Source: Montifringilla adamsi (Eukaryota > Chordata > Aves > Passeriformes > Passeridae). From it: 64,000 nucleotides of DNA. The DNA lies in NCBI GenBank assembly GCA_017590115.1, contig JAGGNK010006448.1:7736099-7800098 (forward strand). Direction: 5' to 3'. The notes below the pieces were generated by a model. That model was not told the DNA's origin. It saw only the letters and a list, made by a program, of their open reading frames with translations, and made no database searches. Below, piece by piece: positions 49,782 to 62,155 of the stretch. A program made the translations under genes and the position numbers. Each line of letters begins with the position of its first letter. The stretch's first letter is position 1.

Positions 49782-50860
49782 TTTTCATTAAGCTAGGCAT
49801 TTAGCATTAGGTTTTTGAGTCAAACTCCATGCATGCACGTTTGCCTGCAGAAGATTTCAACAAAGTATCTATGAGTAAACAGTGATCGGATGTCTTACCA
49901 GATTCTTCAGTAACTGCATTGTGAATCATAAGTGGAAACAGATTTGGGAAACGAAAAGGTACTCCTGGACACAGTAGAAAATGTAAAATATTTTTATGTG
50001 TATTTGTAAAGAGTTCAGTTAGATTTTATAGTCAGTGCAACAAACTTGGGAATGTTCTAAAAATTTACCCTCCCAGATTGGTATGCATACAACCTTTGTT
50101 CCTGATGTGTTCTTTTACCTCCCTTTAAACTCAACAGTAGTCATTAAAATCTGCAGAGGGATATCTGCTCATTTAGGCATCTCTATATAATGCATTCATT
50201 TCACACCTTAAGTCCCAGGCTGTAGTTCTCAATTTGATATTAGAAAGGGAGAGATTGAGATGCATCATATGGTATCCTTATTACCATGGCTACCTGCAAC
50301 ATCTTTTGAGTTGACAACTTTTGAGTTAATCTTAAAACAGAGTGAAGTATCTTGGAAAATAATGTACTCATGTCAATGACTTGGCTGAGTTTTAATTGCC
50401 AGGGCATGTTTTAGGAAAATATTCCAGTTTATCATCTTCAACTGGCTCAAATTCATCGGACTCATCCCCTGAGCAGCATATGTGTGCATAGCAGCCCCAC
50501 TTGTCAACATCTGTCGTGTGTGGTGGGACATTCATCATGTGGGTGCCTGTGGTTCTGTCTGTACCAGATGTATGCAAAGATTTCTGTGTGCAGATTTGTC
50601 CCAAGGAATATTGCTCATATCAGGCTTTTTGGAAATTTTGTTGCAAGTTTGTGATGTTGGTTTCTGCTTCTTTAACAGATGGTAACTAGGCTGTGGCACA
50701 GTTGAAGTTGCATATGGGATTAGCAAAAATCTGCCATGTCTCCTGTTCCTTATTGAAGCTCTTAACTTGTCAGGCCTCTGTAATTGCTTTCTCAAGCAGT
50801 TGACACATGAGTGTCAAGGTACCAACTTTCTGACATGCAATGATCTGTGATTCCATAAAC

Positions 50861-53800
50861 TATATGACCCTGAATCAACTTGTACTGAAGCTGCAAATGA
50901 AGGTGGCAAGCTTGGTTATGATTTAAAACATGGAAGAAAATATTCCACTTATTCACACTCTGTGTAAATCAGTCAGAAATGTAAAGAAAAAGAAGGAATT
51001 AAAGAGATTAAAAGATATTAGAAAGGGATAAAGTAACAAAACTAAACTCACCAAAACCAGAAGCTTATGATTTTTTTTTTTTTAATCTGAGACATCTTGG
51101 TGAAGATATTACTTCATATACTCAATTCATGACTCCACCAGATTCAGAGGAGTTACTTTTCTAATTTTTCTGGTTTTCTTCTGATTTTGCTAAAATAGTC
51201 TGGTCTTAGGCTTGCCATGATCAATCTTCTAAGTAAATTGCCTTGGAATACATATCTCTGTTGAGAAGTCATTTATGGCCATTGCTGTCCACAGATCTTC
51301 CTCAAAAATTGTGTTACATTTTTTAAAAAATCTTGTTAAACAGTGTTTTCAGGGTTTTTCATGATCCCACTTTGCCAGAAAATTTAGAATTATTGCATTA
51401 TTCAAGCAAAGGATAAGTATACAGCTCTGATCTGCAGTGCGCTTAATTCATTCTCAGCAATCCAGTAATATTAAGGTGAACATTTCCTCAGCAAGTAAAA
51501 AAAAAAGCGTAGCAACTTCATGACCCATTTACTTACAGTCTGATAACAGTCTGCATAAATTGTGCTACTTACAAGCTCCAAATACTACAATTTTGTGCAA
51601 CTTCATTTCCTTTCTCACCACTGTTTAGTGCAGAAGTATTGTCTAAGGAAGTCAATCAAGAGCTGATTTTTTAATAAAAGTTTTAATATGCAATAAAAAA
51701 TAGTATTTTTTAAAATGCTGTAAATAAAGGACGTACATCCAATTCACAGTAATAGGGACATCACAATACATAGACTTCCAAGCAATATACTTATCTTACT
51801 GAGTTGAAGAGATCTTTTTCCCCCCACTGCTTCCTTAGGAGGTAGCTGATCATGCAGAAGCACAGTAGAGAAGGAATTTGATCCTTTTATCTTTATAGTC
51901 AATCACTAGGAAAAAAAATTAAAAGTAAGGAAAACACTTTCTTTCCATAACCCCTCCCATACCATTGTAATACCAGTATACCAATACCATGAAACATGCT
52001 TAGACTGGTTCCCAGAGGTTCCTAAAATATTTTGTCAAAGTTTCTGGTCTTTTTAATAGTACTAGTGACAACTGTGAAAGACTTTGAGGAAGATGGATGT
52101 GATGAATTAATGTTTATGTGATTTCTTCCCAACTGTGAAATAAGAGAGACATTTGGAATTAATGCGTCTTATATGAAGACCACTAAAATCCACATGAATT
52201 TAAGTACTTTGACTCAGAATCAATTTGGAATTGATGTGACAAAAAGATGAACTTGACATATTCACCCTCAACCTTTGTTTTCAATCTAAAATGAAAGTAA
52301 TTATTACAAAAAATTATGTGATTAGACTTAACCAGTTTCAAGATTTTTACCAAACTTCTAGAATGTCTTCTTCTTAGTCCTTTTAAAAGGACTAAATTTT
52401 ATTTATTTGATTAATTTTGATACTGCATGTTGTATCACTCCTAAAGCCATGTAGGTTTCATTACCCTAGAACGTCAGAGATGGTTCAATAGACAATGTTC
52501 ATTTAGACAATTTTGAAAGCAACTCTTTGAGTAGATTTTGTCAAAAAGCATGCCTAAAGCTGGAGTTGTAAGTTTGGGATATTTAATGTACTTCAAAACA
52601 ATAACTAATATCATAGAGTTACTAGGGCAGAATTAAAAATATCAGTTCAGCAATGTGTAAGTGTAATACAGGAAGTGGTTTTTGTGATTGTGGGCAAGGC
52701 ATGGTTTGCAGAAGATGTGTTAAGTCCATGATTTAAAACTATCCCTACTCTCTTAGAGTTGTAGATGTAAGCTTAACTGTGAAACCTGTTTTAACTACAG
52801 CAATGAAAAAGAAGGATTCCAGTGACACATTCATTTCTTAAAAACAACAAGAACAAAATAACAGGAGATAAATACAAAATTAAAAAAAAAAAAAAGAGGA
52901 AAGTAACAAGAACTCATACAGATCCAGTGTAGTACAGAATATATGGATTTTTCTTGGGAGGGGATGGTATATTTCATATCTGATTTCCGATTTTTCAATA
53001 TACTAAATATATTTATCTGTAATTTGAATTCTGTAGCGATCAACATTAGATGTGAATTAAAAAAGATAAAAACATTTGGAATTAAATAATTTTTTTATAT
53101 TAGTATGTGTTTCTAATATATAGGCTTGCATTGTGTGATCTCAAGTCACTGAATGGAAAATTCTTTAAAAGTAAAAGCTTTGGAAATCTTGTATTCATCA
53201 CTTATTGTATTTTAAATGTAGACCACCTGGTCAGGAGAAAAAAAAATCCCAAACAAACACATTCTTGAAACACCAGGAAAATTTTCAAATGCAAAATTGA
53301 GATAAGTCCACTTTGGTTTAAAAATTCTTGTATATGTCACATAACTATCATGAAGCAATCCAAATAAGTGAAAATAAGTCACTAATTGAAACCTTTGTGA
53401 CAGGCAATAGAATGAATGGGTGAATGAAAGTATGTGAATGAATAACGGGAGTTGTGTTTTTACTTTCATATAATTACACAAGCACAAGTATTTGCATTAG
53501 AATTGAACAAAAATCAGAATAGATCTTATTTATTCTTATATTAGCTTATTTTTTGGTCCATGAAATACCTGTTTCAAGACTAGTAAATGAAAATATACTG
53601 TTGCTCTTATTTTGAAATTAGAAAATGGTTTTTAACTAGCCCTTTTTATTATAACTATAACAATAATAAGTTAAAACTGAGAAGACCATGCACCCAATAG
53701 ACTTAAAAGAATCTGCAGCTTTCAGAATGACACGCTGTTGGTCTGTGGTGATTGTGACTGAGAGAAGCGAGATAAGAATTATATACATAGGACAAGAGAA

Positions 53801-54709
53801 GCTTGTTGCCAAAAAAAATTGTTGCTACAATTTCTGTTTAAACATATATAGGTCTTACTGCATGTCAGGATGTCAGAGGCATTTTCAGGGCTCACCCTTA
53901 CCTATGATGATTTGGCTGAAGCCAGAAATCTCAACTGTTTTATGTAGCTGTTTAGCATCATTTCACGCTCCATGGAACAATAGACTCCATTCTTCTGAGG
54001 AGAAGGGATCTAAGAAACAAAATTATTGCACTCCTCTGGTTCATGCCAAAATTGTGTTGCGACCACATCTTTCCTATCTGTTGCTTTCCTTTCCTTCAGT
54101 TATGAAGAGACAGTCCACAAACAGTATCCGTTAGGAATTACTGCATGAAATAAAACTACACTGAATAACTCAGTAACAGCTTGTTGGGTACCATTAGGAA
54201 ATTATTATGTTTTTTTACAGGTTCATTTCCTGGTCTCCACAGTAAAAGCTCATAGTTTAATTTGTGATCTGCAATTAGATGGCAGAGGATTGACTGGATC
54301 ATGTAACACATTAAGTATCTCTAATAGAAATTCAGGTCAGTCAATATGCCCTCACTTATGATTGAAAAATCTTGTCCTTCACCTTGCTTATGCCTAGGAC
54401 TTTCAACTGTCTTTTTTTTTTCCCACTAGTTTGTGGTTTGCTGAGTAACGGTACTTAATAAAATTTCATCTGTTGTGACTGACCAGATACAAAACACGTC
54501 CCTTCTTCATATTAAAAAAAAACCAAACAATTTCCTTCTTTCTGATTCAAGAAAAGCTGCATTGTCTTGAAATCAGACACTTCCAAACACATAAATATTG
54601 TTCCCACACTGGTCAGTTCTTGGACTTATGGTTATGAATCAGATATCTATCAAAATATTGGCCAGACAAAACTGAAACCAGATGCTATTTTGATAATAAC
54701 AACAATATG
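50861..54709. other. AT-rich sequence without a recognised gene
   Basis: No recognised repeats. The longest open frame, 148 codons on the plus strand at 53688-54134, shows no known domain, and its start has no recognisable promoter or splice context, so I leave it unannotated. T- or A-runs lie at about 51071-51083 and 52880-52893. A perfect 22-bp palindrome lies at 52374-52395. Confidence 0.5.
52374..52395. repeat. 22-bp perfect palindrome
   Basis: TTAGTCCTTTT is followed directly by its exact reverse complement AAAAGGACTAA. It has a higher GC content than the AT palindrome at 692-715, which makes chance somewhat less likely, but no function can be assigned. Confidence 0.85.
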
Positions 54710-55345
54710 TGCTAGAAGGGAAATAATTATAGTTTGCTAATGTGGCAAGTTGACCTTGGCAAGGTATCAGATGCCCGCTAGGCTGCTTTATCAATCCTCT
54801 CCCTTAAGAGAATATGGGGAGAAAACATGACAAAAGGCTTATGGATCAAGATAAGAACAGGGACATTACTTCAAAATTATCATCACAATAAAAATTGACT
54901 CAACTTGAGGAAATTATTTTAATTCATTGCCACTTTATGGTAGAGTGGGATAATGAAACCATATCTTAGAACACTTTCCCCCATCTCTCTCTTCTTCTTA
55001 GGCTCAACTTCCCTCCCAAATTCTCCCCTCAAGCAGCACAGGAGGATAAGGTATGGGTATTGCAGTCAGTTCATCATGCTTTTTCTCTGCCTAACCTTTC
55101 TTCTGTCTCTCTTCCCCTGTTCAAGCATGGAGTCCCATCCTCCATAAGTTTTCCTGACATGGATCCTTCCCATGGGATGCAGTTCTTCACAAACTGTCTG
55201 GTTCCCTTGTATGGGGTGCAGTCCTTCAGGAACAAATTGCTCCATGGCAGGTCCCCCATGGGGTCACAGATCCTGACAGAAAACCTGTTCCAGTGTGGGC
55301 TACTCTTCAGAGCTTCAACCCTCTGTTCACCTGAAATGAGTAAGA
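54710..55345 (-). mobile_element. Degraded avian endogenous-retrovirus LTR fragment
   Basis: I recognise this from memory as a divergent copy of a common avian LTR. On the plus strand the signature order is AAGTTGACCTTGGC, a CTCTCCC...GGGGAGAAAA segment, GGATCAAGATAAGAACAGGG and TTGACTCAACTTGAGGAAAT. Then comes a C-rich part, TTGCAGTCAGTTCATCATG, and repeated CATGGG/TGCAGTCCTTC motifs (CCCATGGGATGCAGTTCTTC, ATGGGGTGCAGTCCTTCAGG, CCCCATGGGGTCACAGATCC). The LTR proper is on the minus strand, so its 5' part should lie beyond 55345, where the match fades. No retroviral gene, primer-binding site or second LTR is seen nearby, consistent with an old truncated solo LTR. I do not assign a subfamily name. 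Confidence 0.72.
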
Positions 55346-58300
55346 TGTGCATTAATCATTAGTGACAATATTGTCTTTTATCCTGGAGTTTTCTCAGTTC
55401 TGTTTGCAAATGGTTTATGTTTTGAATGAAGTGTCCAATGGCACTGATTTCAACATGATTTTCCTCAAGTGATAGACTTCTTCTACAATTTTTTTTTTTT
55501 ATTATAAGCAACGAAATACCAGCTGAAGAAATTTTGCAGCTAGCATATTTTTGTATTATCAAGGGTAACCAGCCTCATCATAGGGTAAAAAATGGTAGAC
55601 TGTCAGTTACAGATCAGTACATTTGCAACAACGGCTGCTGCTCTTAGACTAAAATTGCTATGCATATTTTCTTATTACTTGTTTCTAAAAGTACTGCTTC
55701 TCAAACTGAAATGCTATCACTTCTGACAAAATTATTCCCTCTCATTTATGCATAAATAAACATTTTCTCTTTTCTTAACTTTTAGAACCTTGGGTACTAC
55801 AATGAAGAAAATTTGCAGAAAAAAGAAAATAGTCCAGAAAGGTGAAAATGAAATCATATTCAAGACACCTGCATGACTGAAGACTCCTGGAAGAATATGT
55901 ACTAAGTTCTCAAAAAATCAAGAACTTGAGTCATCAGCAAATGTCAACAGATTCTTTTCAGAAAAGGTTGTACAGAAAATATTACCTAGGCAGTATTTTT
56001 TTTCAAAATGTGTTAATGTTAGGAATTTCTCTTTTACCATTTCTGAATGATTCCTTTTTTCTTCTTATTTCTCCAGCCAATGACATCTTGATTAACACTT
56101 ATAATGAAGGACTTCCTTGATTAAGAAAATACTTGTTTTGCCACTCTGTCATTAGGGGGCGCATTCCTACAACTTAGAGCTATTTTTTTCACAAAACCAA
56201 AGTCTATAATCATAATTTGTAGTAACAGTACCTGTTTTTGATACTACAAGGTCATAGAAGATCATTAATTCTAGTGGCTGGCTAAGCTACAGAGAAATAT
56301 GCAACAGGCTTATCTCATTGCAATAGGCATTTTGGATAAAACTCCATCTGGCATATGGTCCCAGCAATTCCCAGCTGGTGCATGATCCATTGCACAGTCT
56401 ACAGCAGCCCCCCTGTGGGTTAACACTGGGCAACATGTCAAAAAGATGCTTCTGGCTTTCCAACAGACACTCAGATGCTGAAATTCAGCACATCAGAGGC
56501 TGCGTGAGTAAGACTCAAAAAGTTCAGCATTAATGAGGCAAAAATGTAGTGGTAGCAAAGGCACAAAATTATTCCTGCTCTCCAGCTGGGAAATTAGACT
56601 GATTTATCCTTTATGATCAGAAATTAGACTGATTCTTGAGTAAGTATTAAGGGTAGCAATGGAAAATTATACAGGGACTTGATGACACAAACACCAACCT
56701 CATTCTTTACCACAACTTTCTCCTTAACACCTTGCTTAGACAAAGAATTTCCATCCACCCATGTTGATTTATGTTTTCATGTACTTAATGGGTAGTACAA
56801 CTGAAGGGGTTTTTTTACCATTATTGCAAATTGTCTGCATCATATGGCAGACTAAAGAACCTTCTTTAAAATTTTTACTAGACAAAATGGAAGTAGTAAA
56901 ATCCAAAACATGAAGATGTAATTAATGTCTCTTTCAATATGAAGGAAAATATAGCACTTTATGAATACAGACACCTGCTGTGGGAATTTTAATTGATTCT
57001 TATATGGGTTTGTATGATTATAATGCATCTCACACTTTTTCTTTCATTAGAAAAATAAAATTGATGCCCTTTGCCTGACAGAATTCTCTCTTTCTGTAGA
57101 TTTCTAAAACTATAGTAATCAAAAGAGAGAAAATAAGTTCTTTGTGTTTGCCTCAATTAAAAATTTTGTGCCCCTGAAGTATAAATATGAACTTGTGGCC
57201 CACTGAAAAGAAAATTTGTTTAACTTACTGTAATTGCTAACTTCCGAATAGAAGATTTTTATCTGTGAATGGTTTTTTTTTTTTCCAATGAAAAATACTA
57301 AAACAACTAAGAAAACTCTGCTTCCTGGAATGCAAATTTAGACGAGAACCATTTGACAATCTTTATAGTTGAAAAATTTTATACTGAAACAAAATTTTTA
57401 ATTTTTCATTAATGTCACTTGCATTTATTATTATATGAATTATTACTATCTGGTAATATTGACTTAGGGAAATGTCTAGATGCATAAGACAAATCAAATT
57501 TCATAATTAAAATGACAACTTTTAATGTTAAATTTGTGGGTATATAATACTGCAAGTAGCTGAATATACATGGCATTCTACACTAAAAATATTTCACATG
57601 AAGGGAAAGTAAGAATGAAATAAGAGTTCTCCACAAAATATCAACAACATTTCTTACTAGAACCATCTTAATTTTATACCTCAAGATTCAATATAGGAAA
57701 AGGATACAATTTTTTGGAGGGATTGAGACAGCTGGAGCAAAGGCAAGAACTTATGATGCCCTGTTTAAAAGATTCTCCAACAAAAGGTGGGTTGTTGCTT
57801 ACTGTTGGTTTTTTAAGTTAGTTTTTATGTCACATGGTAATATTCCCTCTTAATATTTTGGATAGACTACGTGTGTTATTTTCCATCAAGTTGCATACAG
57901 ATCTAAAAATATCATTGATTTAAAGAATAAATATTATTTCAGTTACTGCTAAATGGTCATAGCAATTCCCAGTCCAAATTCAGTGTCTACAGTTCTGTCC
58001 TCTACTGCCATGAAGAACACAGCCCATCGCACTCACCTTGCCATACTTTCTTCCCACTTTTGCTCACCCATCTACAAGCCAGCCATATTTTTTCATCTAT
58101 TCAAAATTGCAAACCAAATGCTGCCTGAGCTAATAAAAAAATAAAGCCTGGCAAGTGTTGTCCATAGTATGTCACTTATGAATTTAAACCCAGCATGTGG
58201 CTAGTTAGCCCACCGCATTTAAAGCTAGAGAAGAGAACTGCAAAAAAACAAGGACTATCCCTGCTCTGACTTCAAAAGACAGCTGTGTAAGACTGAACCC

Positions 58301-59399
58301 CACCAGTCACACAGACTTACTCAGATCTCTGTGAGTGGATGTTAATATCAAATATGTCAAGAACTCTTTTTTCCCCTTCACTATTAGAAAATGTATACAT
58401 GTTCTGACTAATTTTAAAAGAATTCCGAAAGTTGCTTAGTTGTAATGGGAAGTTGTTATTTTTTAAAATAAACCCAGGTGTAATTCACTTACACATAAAC
58501 TGTCTACAACACTTGCTTTGCTATTAGATATTATTGATAATATCAGGATAACACTGTAGAAGTGTAAACTTGTCAAAATTGAAGCCACATGAAATCTCCA
58601 CAAGCAATCTGGCACTAACTCTTCATCTCTGCAGGGGAAAAAGCAAAAACCTTGTTATCATCCATTTCTAACTCCTTGTTCTGCCACAGAACAGCTTGAT
58701 TTTTTCTAAGCTGTGATCTTGCTTTTTCTCCTGATGTGAGAATGAACCCACATGCAGGCACAGTGGATTGCAGTCCTGGTGTGTCCCACCTGGTGGGACA
58801 GGAGGTTGCTGGAAGAGTGAGCTGGAGGGTGCTGGGAGCAGCTGCAGCAAGGCATACAGGGACACACTTCACATACCTCTGTACTCAGCCTGAGGATGCA
58901 CAGCTTCTCTCAAGTGACCCTAGGATTATTCACACTATTTTACTACTCCTGATGAAAGCCAACTAATTTTTTAACCTCATTTTACTACTTATTTGCAATG
59001 TTCTAATTACCACACACAGTTAATACTGAATGAGAAAGAAACAAAAACTACTTGGATAGAAAATTATTGTCACGATTCTACTTAGCAGATTAGAAGACTT
59101 TGTATAAAATGAAATTTACTTTGGTGAGTTTTTTGGAGAAGCAACTTTTGCATCTGCAGAAAGGAATTTAATTTCTTCTTATCCCCATCCAATATGCAAT
59201 TTTAAGGTTTCTGTTTATGTCAACAAGCCTTGAAAACCAATTTCTTTGTCTTAGATTTTTTTCATTGCCTTTAAAGCCTGTACACACTTCCTGAAGTTAG
59301 ATTCACTATGGGTGTAAGTGGCAGACTGTATTTCTAACCAAACACATTCCAACTGGAAAAAAAAAAACAAACAACTTTTCAATATCTGAGGACTACTTT
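55346..59399. other. No recognised gene
   Basis: AT-rich sequence. GC-richer patches at about 56340-56520 and 58640-58880 carry short overlapping open frames without recognisable domains. Both could be old, unidentifiable repeats. The motif GAAATTAGACTGATT occurs twice at about 56590-56634. Confidence 0.5.
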
Positions 59400-59441
59400 G
59401 CAACCTATTATAGCATTCTTGCAGCCTATTATAGCATTCTT
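59400..59441 (+). repeat. Near-perfect tandem duplication, 21-bp unit
   Basis: The unit GCAACCTATTATAGCATTCTT at 59400-59420 is followed by a copy differing at one base (A to G at the fourth position) at 59421-59441. Confidence 0.93.
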
Positions 59442-61029
59442 GATCATGTAGTTTCTTTCTCTAGTAATTTAGCTATGTCTGGCTATCTTTTCAAAAAAAT
59501 TCACACAATTAATTTTCTCTCAGTCTGATACTCATGTAGAGAATGAAATTTGTTTTTAAATTTCACTTCTGGTTTTGGACAGTTTTAAATTGCCTATTCA
59601 GAGAAACCACTCTTACTCATAGGTTATGTCATTGTCAAACTGTATTTTATATGGTGTTCCTGTCTCTCCACAATCATATTCAAAGTACTTAGATTATTTG
59701 ATGAAAAAGCTCTCATGTCTGTACTCCAGAGGTAACCATTTGTTTTCAGCATGAGGCTTAGTCATTGAAACTCTTATGCAGAGTATTGAAGAAATCCAGA
59801 CAAATCCGTGTGAAGTATTATTTTTTATGTGCTACACTCAGAACAGCAGGGGATTACATCTTGTCATTCTCTTTCTGTCATTTTAAGAATTACTGAACAC
59901 TACTACCCTTCACTTATTTACCAAAGCAATTCAGAAATACTGCAATTTGCATGCAAAGAGAATTTGTGTAACTTAATTATCCACCTAGGTGAATAAACTA
60001 GGAAGATGTTTCCTGTTTTAAATATTGTGATTCTGGATTATAGGTATTTTAATTGAATAGAGAAAATTATCCAAGTGCTCAGTATAATAGTCAGGGATGA
60101 TTTAATCACAGAACTTTTATATATCAGTCCCTTTTTACTTTGAGAGCTAAGTAAATTTTAGCCCACATGAAATGACAATCTGCAAGGCAAAATTCTTCCA
60201 GCTTGTTTATATGAACATTAGTCCTCAAAACTTCTTCAAATAAAAACAAAAACTAAGTTAATTAGCTCCTTACAATTAGTCTAAGTTAAAATACTGAAAG
60301 GTATGTAATTTCTCATTTTTTTCCATAAAAACAAATGTGTGAAAAATTAATAGTTTTGCTCAAGAAGGTTGGCAACTCTAAACTAAATAGGACAGATGTA
60401 ACTAAATTCATCTGCTCATTTCAGATTGATTATATCACTATTTTAGTATTAATTTCACTTCACAAATCAGCTACTTTTTTTCTACTTGTTGACTACTTGC
60501 TATTTGTGATGAACATGATTGTTCCAAGTGGGAATTAATGAATGAAAAACACTGAACCTAAAATTAATAAAATGGATATTTATATCTCAAAAATATGCCC
60601 TTATACCCAATACTTATCTGTATAAATAATTGCTGTCAGCTTTTAAATAAATGAATAATTCTGTTTATCTTTGAGAAGTGGTTAGTTTATAGACAACAAA
60701 GGCACTCAGTGCAAAAGAAGGACTTGCAAATAAATATTTTGTCTTGTTTCACCGAATAAAATATTAAGCAGATTCCTGAATGATGGGTTTATGCATACTG
60801 ACTCTTGTTGCATAAGATGTTACAGTTATCAGTTACAGTAATGATTTTAGAACACACCTTTTACTTGATGAAATGTGAATGTTTCTGATGAAAGTACCTT
60901 ATAAGTGTTTCAAGTTGAAGTTGTCTCACTGCATGAAAGTTCTGTCATTGCAAATTTTGGTTATATATGTAATATGTCATTACATAAGACAGATGTTTCC
61001 AGCTCCTAACATCAACATAGCCGTTCACT
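59442..61029. other. AT-rich sequence without a recognised gene
   Basis: No gene or named repeat recognised. The open frame 60335-60538 is short and unremarkable. Confidence 0.5.
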
Positions 61030-61240
61030 GGTGTCAATCCAACATGCCCATGTCTGTGTTATACAGGGGGGTCCAGACCTGCACTATGTACTCCAGATAT
61101 GGCCTCAGCAGCGCTGAGCAAAGCAGAAGGTTCACCTTCCTCAAACTCCTGACAGTTGTTCTTCTAATGCATCCCAGTCTAGGTTTGCATTTCTTTGCCT
61201 TTAGTGAGCATTTCTCATTCATCTTCAATTTGTTGGCCAA
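61030..61240 (-). mobile_element. CR1 LINE fragment, C-terminal part of ORF2
   Basis: A 68-codon minus-strand frame contains KAKKCKPRLGCIRR, then LRKVNLLLCSALLRPYLEYI and VQVWTPLYNTDMGMLD. This matches the CR1 ORF2 block AKKANxxLGCIRR...[35 protein letters not shown]. The fragment lacks the RT core (PQG and FADD blocks) and any 3' UTR, so it is truncated at both ends. The longer plus-strand frame over the same DNA (60879-61307) is a shadow of it. Confidence 0.85.
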
Positions 61241-61987
61241 CAGGGCTCTTCTAAGAGAAAAAAGAAATAGTTATTTCAGGATAAAAGACACACCAAATCA
61301 AAAGTAGAAGAGAAAGCATCAGTGTGTTACCTGTGTTACCTAGCAGTAGAATGGAAAATGTTTTTAATATATTTGAAATCTGACAGTATGGGATAGGACT
61401 TATATTTTATGATCTGATTTATACATTAAATATGAAAAATAGAGGAGACTTCATTTTCTAAAATGCAAGTCATATTCATAATAGAAAGAAACTATGAAAA
61501 TAGTAATCAGTGTTTTGATATCAGAAAAAAAAAACCCCACAAGACTTACAACACAGTGCAAAGGGTTGTGCTCGAGACAGAACTACTCTGTGTGGAAGCC
61601 AGACCAACAGCCAATGATCAGACATGAGGGGAGCTGGAATGAGTTTCTTATTTCCTCTCAGTCTGTGGTGCTGACCACAGCTGGGCCAAAGGATCAGGCT
61701 GTTGGCCTGGTGCAAGTGCACATTATTTACAGATGGTTCAGTGTGCCTTAAAATAGGGACCTTAGATACAAATTGGCAGGAAAGTTTACCTTATGGTCTG
61801 TTTTGAAAAATAATGAAAGGAATAAGACTATACTGCATTTGACTGGCTTCACAATGAACAGTTTTGAAAAGTCTGTAACTGGCATTGCTTCCCTTCAACA
61901 TCCTTCATGTCCTGAATTCACAGATGCATATTGGCTTGTGACATTTTCCCACAGTCATTGTGCCTTATTTTATGCTCTATTCTAGTA
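61241..61987. other. No recognised gene
   Basis: Overlapping open frames at 61494-61751 (plus) and 61521-61721 (minus) show no domains. Nothing else was recognised before the A/C-rich tract. Confidence 0.5.
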
Positions 61988-62014
61988 GCCAAAAAAAGGT
62001 CAAAAAAAACCAAA

Positions 62015-62061
<47 letters not shown>

Positions 62062-62155
62062 GAAAAAAAAACCAAACCCAACAACAACACACACACACAC
62101 ACACACAAAACCCCAAACCAAAATAAACCTGAAAAAACCCAAAACCCAAAAACTA
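61988..62155 (+). repeat. Poly(A)45 and A/C-rich low-complexity block with CA repeat
   Basis: A-runs with CC or GGTC interruptions lead into a pure 45-base A run (62016-62060). After CG come A9, CCAAACCCAACAACAA, about nine CA units (62087-62106), and further AAAACCCC/AAAACCC-type sequence to about 62155. It has the composition of the other A/C or T/G tracts in the window. Lys-rich and Phe-rich open frames across it are artefacts. Confidence 0.92.

Larger units (their letters stand above)
47461..50394. other. No recognised gene; short microsatellite-like runs
   Basis: A TG/CA-rich stretch adjoins the CR1 tail at about 47467-47585. An imperfect TCTA array followed by TATATA lies at 48953-48990. 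A 22-23-bp unit is duplicated in tandem at 49737-49781 with two differences. An 85-codon open frame at 49169-49426 follows a pyrimidine-rich stretch ending in CAG, which is a weak exon-like hint only. Confidence 0.5.

Noticed and set aside
53688..54134. 148-codon plus-strand open frame
   Set aside because: No recognisable domain, no splice or promoter context, and no supporting signal beyond length. A chance frame of this size is plausible in 64 kb.
60879..61307. 142-codon plus-strand open frame
   Set aside because: Its second half is the antisense of the CR1 ORF2 fragment on the minus strand, and the first half matches nothing.
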